Shown in pieces: positions 61,003 through 64,000 of a stretch of 64,000 nt of DNA (the first letter of the stretch is position 1; the number at the start of each line of letters is the position of its first letter). The stretch covers positions 1 through 64,000 of the forward strand of contig OY282365.1 of the NCBI GenBank assembly GCA_958295685.1, written 5' to 3'. The position numbers and the translations under genes were made by a program. Source of the stretch: an uncultured Dehalococcoidia bacterium. GTDB taxonomy: Bacteria; Chloroflexota; Dehalococcoidia; Lucifugimonadales; CATQGZ01. The notes below the pieces were generated by a model. It did no database searches. It saw only the letters and a program-made list of their open reading frames with translations, and was not told where the DNA came from.

Positions 61003-63414
61003 TTGGCCGGTCGGGCGCTGTCTAACCTTACCGTTATCGAGTATAGCCGCGGGGTTGCAGGCGCTCTGTGCGCTAAGGCGTTCGCCGACCTCGGGGCGGA
61101 CGTGATCAAGGTGGAGCCGCCGGAAGGGGATCCCACCCGCCGCTTCGGGCCTTTCCCGGGCGACGAGCCGGACATGGAGGCCAGCGGTCGGTTCATATAC
61201 CTGAACGCCAACAAGCGCAGTGTCGTTCTGGAACTGTCGAGGGCGTCGGACTACGGGAAGCTCTCGACCCTGTTGGCCTCGGCGGACGTGTTCGTAACCG
61301 ATCTGTCCAGGCTCCGCGCGGTCGAGCTGGGACTCGGGTACGAGAGGCTGGGGCCGGCTCATCCCGGTCTGGTCGCGGCCTACGTGACTCCGTTCGGACT
61401 GACCGGGCCGTATCGTGACTACAAGGGGCCGGACCTGGTCGTGTCACACATGGGCGGTCTTGGCTACGAGACGCCGTGGTTTTCCGTAACAGCCCCTGAG
61501 ACCGAGCACCCGCTGCGCGTGGGCGGCTACCAGTCGGAGTATCTGGCCGGCTGGTCGGCTGCGCTGGCCTCGATGATCGCGGTGTTCTACAGGGACGTCT
61601 ACGGGTCTGGGCAGCAGGTGGACGTGTCTGCCATGGAGTCGGTCGCCAATCATGTCCGGTCCAACTTCGCTCTCTTCTCCCATGAGGTCTCACAGCTGCC
61701 GGAGAGCCGGCTGAAGAATAACCTTCCTTGGATATGGGAGTGCAGGGACGGCTACGTGTCTCTCTCGTTCACGCTGCAACACTGGTGGGACGCGCTGAAG
61801 GGGTTGATGGGGAATCCGGAATGGGCCGTCGGTGAGGAGTTCTCCGATGTGGAGAACCTCATCGCCAGGGCCGACGCCGCGGAGCCTATGGTCTTGAAGT
61901 GGCTGGGGCAGTACACACGTCGGGAGTTGTTCGGGATGTTCCAGGCGCGGGGCGTGCCGTGTTTCCCGGTTCACACCGTGGGGGAGGTGATCGGCTGCCG
62001 GCAGTACGTTGAGAGGGGATTCTTCGCGCGTCAGCGCCATCCCGTGGTCGGAGAGGTCACCCAGCCCGGCGCGCCCGTCCGTATGTGTGGGACGCCCTGG
62101 AGTCTGGAGCGTCCGGCCCCGTTGCTGGGCGAGCACGGCGGCGAGGTGTTCGAGGAAGCGAGGAGGGTCGAACGCCGAGGGCGTCGGGACGTGGCGCAGG
62201 GAAACAGGCCCTTGCAGGGGATCAGGGTTCTCGACTTCGGTTGGATACTATCTGTCCCGCACTGCATGCAGTGGCTGGGCAGCATGGGGGCCGAGGTGCT
62301 TCGGGTCGAGTCGGACGCTCGCGTGGAGTGGGGCCGCGCCGGGTCGAAAGCGAGCACTGACGGGATTGCCGGCCGCAATCGTTCGGGGGCCTGGAATGGG
62401 AACAACTACAGCAAGCTGGGGATGACGCTGAACCTGAAGGCGCCTGGCGCGGTCGATCTGGCCATGGAGCTGGTCCGGAAGTGCGACGTCGTGTCCGAGA
62501 ACTTCGCGCCCGGCGTGATGAAACGGCTCGGGTTGGGCTACGAGGCGCTGCGTGAGGTGAAGCCGGACATCATCTACCTCAGCGGCAGCACTCTGGGCGT
62601 GGACGGGCCCGACTTCAACGCGACCGGATGGGGGCCGAACACCCTGTCATACGGAGGGCTGACCTCGATTACGGGATACGAGGGCGGCGCTCCCGTGCAG
62701 CCGGGAGGCAATCTGCCGGACTACCTGATCGGCGCGATGATGGCCTTCCACGTGCTGGGCGCCGTGTCGCATCACCGACGGACGGGGCAGGGCCAGTTCA
62801 TAGACGTGTCCATGGCGGAGGCGGTGAGCACGCTGATCCCGGAGGCGTTCATGGACTTCGCCATGAACGGCCGCGAGGGAGGCCGGGAGGGTAATCACGT
62901 GGCGGAGATGTCGCCGCACGCCGTATATCCTGCCGAGGGCCATGACCAGTGGGTGGCCATCGCGGTCGCCGGGGACGAGGAGTGGCGGGCATTATGCGAG
63001 GCTGCGCGCCGCCCGGAGTGGCTCTCCGACGTCAGGTTCGCTACGCTCAGGGACAGGAAACGAAACGAACAGGAGTTGGACCGTCTCATAGGGGAGTGGA
63101 CGGCCACCCTTCCGCCCGACCGGACGATGAGCCTGCTTCAGAGCGTCGGCGTTGCGGCGGGTCCGGTGATGAACACCTTCGACCTGATCGGGGATCCGCA
63201 GTTTGCCGAGCGGGGCTTCGTTATCGAACTCGACCACCCGGAGGTGGGCAGGCGTGCCGTGGCAGGGCTTCCTGCGAAGTTCAGCGCGATGCCGGAACCG
63301 CCCTGGTTTCCGGCGCCGCTCTTTGGCCAGCACAACGACTACGTATTCAAGGAGTTGCTGGGACTGGACGATGACAGCGTGAGGCGCCTGATGGAGGAGA
63401 AGGTCATCTACTGA
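61003..63414 (+). CDS. Double-domain CaiB/BaiF CoA-transferase
   Basis: Family III CoA-transferase of 803 residues made of two fused units. Unit one (about 1-395) has GVAGALCAKAFADLGADVIKVE near the start and QVDVSAMESV; unit two (about 405-803) repeats the layout with GWILSVPHCMQWLGSMGAEV and QFIDVSMAEAV. Both keep the aspartate before S(A/M).E, the usual covalent nucleophile. Starts at TTG 61003 with GGAGGTG upstream. CoA donor and acceptor are unknown. Confidence 0.87.
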   Translation: MAGRALSNLTVIEYSRGVAGALCAKAFADLGADVIKVEPPEGDPTRRFGPFPGDEPDMEASGRFIYLNANKRSVVLELSRASDYGKLSTLLASADVFVTDLSRLRAVELGLGYERLGPAHPGLVAAYVTPFGLTGPYRDYKGPDLVVSHMGGLGYETPWFSVTAPETEHPLRVGGYQSEYLAGWSAALASMIAVFYRDVYGSGQQVDVSAMESVANHVRSNFALFSHEVSQLPESRLKNNLPWIWECRDGYVSLSFTLQHWWDALKGLMGNPEWAVGEEFSDVENLIARADAAEPMVLKWLGQYTRRELFGMFQARGVPCFPVHTVGEVIGCRQYVERGFFARQRHPVVGEVTQPGAPVRMCGTPWSLERPAPLLGEHGGEVFEEARRVERRGRRDVAQGNRPLQGIRVLDFGWILSVPHCMQWLGSMGAEVLRVESDARVEWGRAGSKASTDGIAGRNRSGAWNGNNYSKLGMTLNLKAPGAVDLAMELVRKCDVVSENFAPGVMKRLGLGYEALREVKPDIIYLSGSTLGVDGPDFNATGWGPNTLSYGGLTSITGYEGGAPVQPGGNLPDYLIGAMMAFHVLGAVSHHRRTGQGQFIDVSMAEAVSTLIPEAFMDFAMNGREGGREGNHVAEMSPHAVYPAEGHDQWVAIAVAGDEEWRALCEAARRPEWLSDVRFATLRDRKRNEQELDRLIGEWTATLPPDRTMSLLQSVGVAAGPVMNTFDLIGDPQFAERGFVIELDHPEVGRRAVAGLPAKFSAMPEPPWFPAPLFGQHNDYVFKELLGLDDDSVRRLMEEKVIY

Positions 63415-63423
63415 GGCGCGGGG

Positions 63424-64000
63424 CTATTCGGCGGGCGCCACCGACAGCGGCTCCCCGCCCATAGCAACCCGCGCCGCGTTCCGGACGGCGAAGGCGCGGG
63501 ACTTTTCCGCGGCCTCCGGTACCGCCGACGAGCGGTGCGGCGTGGCGACGACGTTGTCCATGCGGAGCAGCGGGTTGTCGGGGTCGGGCGGCTCGGGGTC
63601 GGTCACGTCGAGGCCCGCGCCCATGATGGTTCCGTTCCGCAGGGCCTCGATTAGGGCGCGCTCGTCTACCACCGGCCCGCGGCAGGTGTTTACGAGAATC
63701 GCGGTTGGCTTCATCATGGCGAGCTCCCTCTCCCCGATCATGCCTCTCGTGCCGTTCGTGAGTGGGACGAGGAGCGCGACGACGTCGGAGGCTTCGAGCA
63801 GGTCGTCCAGGGAGGCGCGGCGCAGCTTCAGTTGGCGCTCGACCTCGGGGGCGGGCGCGACGACGTCGTAGTAGAGGAGGCCGCACTTCCAGCCTTGGAG
63901 TCGTCGGGCGACCTCCTTGCCGATGTGTCCCAGTCCGACGATTCCGACCGTCTTGCCCGTCAATTCGCGGCTCTCGTAAGGCTGGCAGTGGCGGACGTCC
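63424..64000 (-). CDS. D-2-hydroxyacid dehydrogenase, partial (5' end cut by window)
   Basis: The C-terminal 192 residues of a phosphoglycerate/glyoxylate-type dehydrogenase. NAD-binding GKTVGIVGLGHIGKEVARRL, catalytic arginine in VNTCRGPVVDE, glutamate in DVTDPEPPDPDNP and histidine in VVATPHRSSAVPE are all present. The frame is open to the last base of the window. Nine bases separate its stop from the CoA-transferase stop (convergent genes). Confidence 0.9.
   Translation of the reverse strand, partial: DVRHCQPYESRELTGKTVGIVGLGHIGKEVARRLQGWKCGLLYYDVVAPAPEVERQLKLRRASLDDLLEASDVVALLVPLTNGTRGMIGERELAMMKPTAILVNTCRGPVVDERALIEALRNGTIMGAGLDVTDPEPPDPDNPLLRMDNVVATPHRSSAVPEAAEKSRAFAVRNAARVAMGGEPLSVAPAE

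Overview
The window is high-GC bacterial chromosome with short intergenic spaces, 4-nt overlapping gene pairs, many GTG and TTG starts and clear TTGACA-17-TANNNT promoters. A T-box-controlled ilv-leu operon, repeated NHL, PhyH and CaiB/BaiF genes, a DUF5679 protein and a 47-residue MPKGHK-type protein suggest Chloroflexota, perhaps a SAR202/Dehalococcoidia relative. This is inference from gene content; no rRNA gene is present to test it.

Layout. 488-9443: T-box leader (Leu specifier CTC) then ilvB-ilvN-ilvC, a D12-class adenine DNA methyltransferase, leuA-leuC-leuD and a 121-residue unknown; leuB and ilvD are absent. 9.9-18.5 kb: cupin and NHL genes, a membrane-anchored repeat protein, a second NHL gene overlapping an HsdR-N-like nuclease gene, DUF1800 and aroB. 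19.1-31.8 kb: D-aminoacylase-like amidohydrolase, AAA+ ATPase convergent with a PD-(D/E)XK nuclease, PhyH oxygenase, zinc alcohol dehydrogenase, fabF, folC, an OLD-like ATPase, GNAT and Nudix. 32.2-42.4 kb: RluA-type synthase, lspA, a membrane protein with a sarcosine-oxidase-like flavoprotein, NHL protein, ThDP enzyme, DUF5679, a type III glutamine synthetase with an orphan SoxD, and a lipoprotein hydrolase. 43.3-53.2 kb: pheS-pheT-moeA plus an unknown gene, tRNA-Asn, a DUF2520-panB-panC operon behind a leader hairpin, xerC. 53.3-64 kb: topA, dprA, two tRNA-Ser genes, two oligopeptide ABC ATPases, a SelA-like PLP enzyme, a fused double CaiB/BaiF protein and a truncated 2-hydroxyacid dehydrogenase.

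The most unusual content is a family of dispersed leader-like elements: about 119-470 (minus), 9583-9890, 18667-19010, 31868-32143 (minus), 42487-42760, 42862-43175, 59245-59513 (minus), and a promoter-only relic at 60797-60852 (minus). A full copy has a housekeeping-type promoter, a short reading frame, an array of 7-10 words spaced about 11 bp (TGTCNNA in type A, TGYYCCR in type B), a shared core (CCTC..AGCTACGA.ATG), one to three inverted words, and a tail (TTTC.GCAAAAA). In most copies the inverted words match that copy's own array words although the word differs between copies. Wherever a neighbour is visible, the promoter faces the start of the next gene: cupin/NHL, amidohydrolase, Nudix/GNAT, pheST, the ABC ATPases and the SelA-like gene. 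I do not recognise this as a described element.
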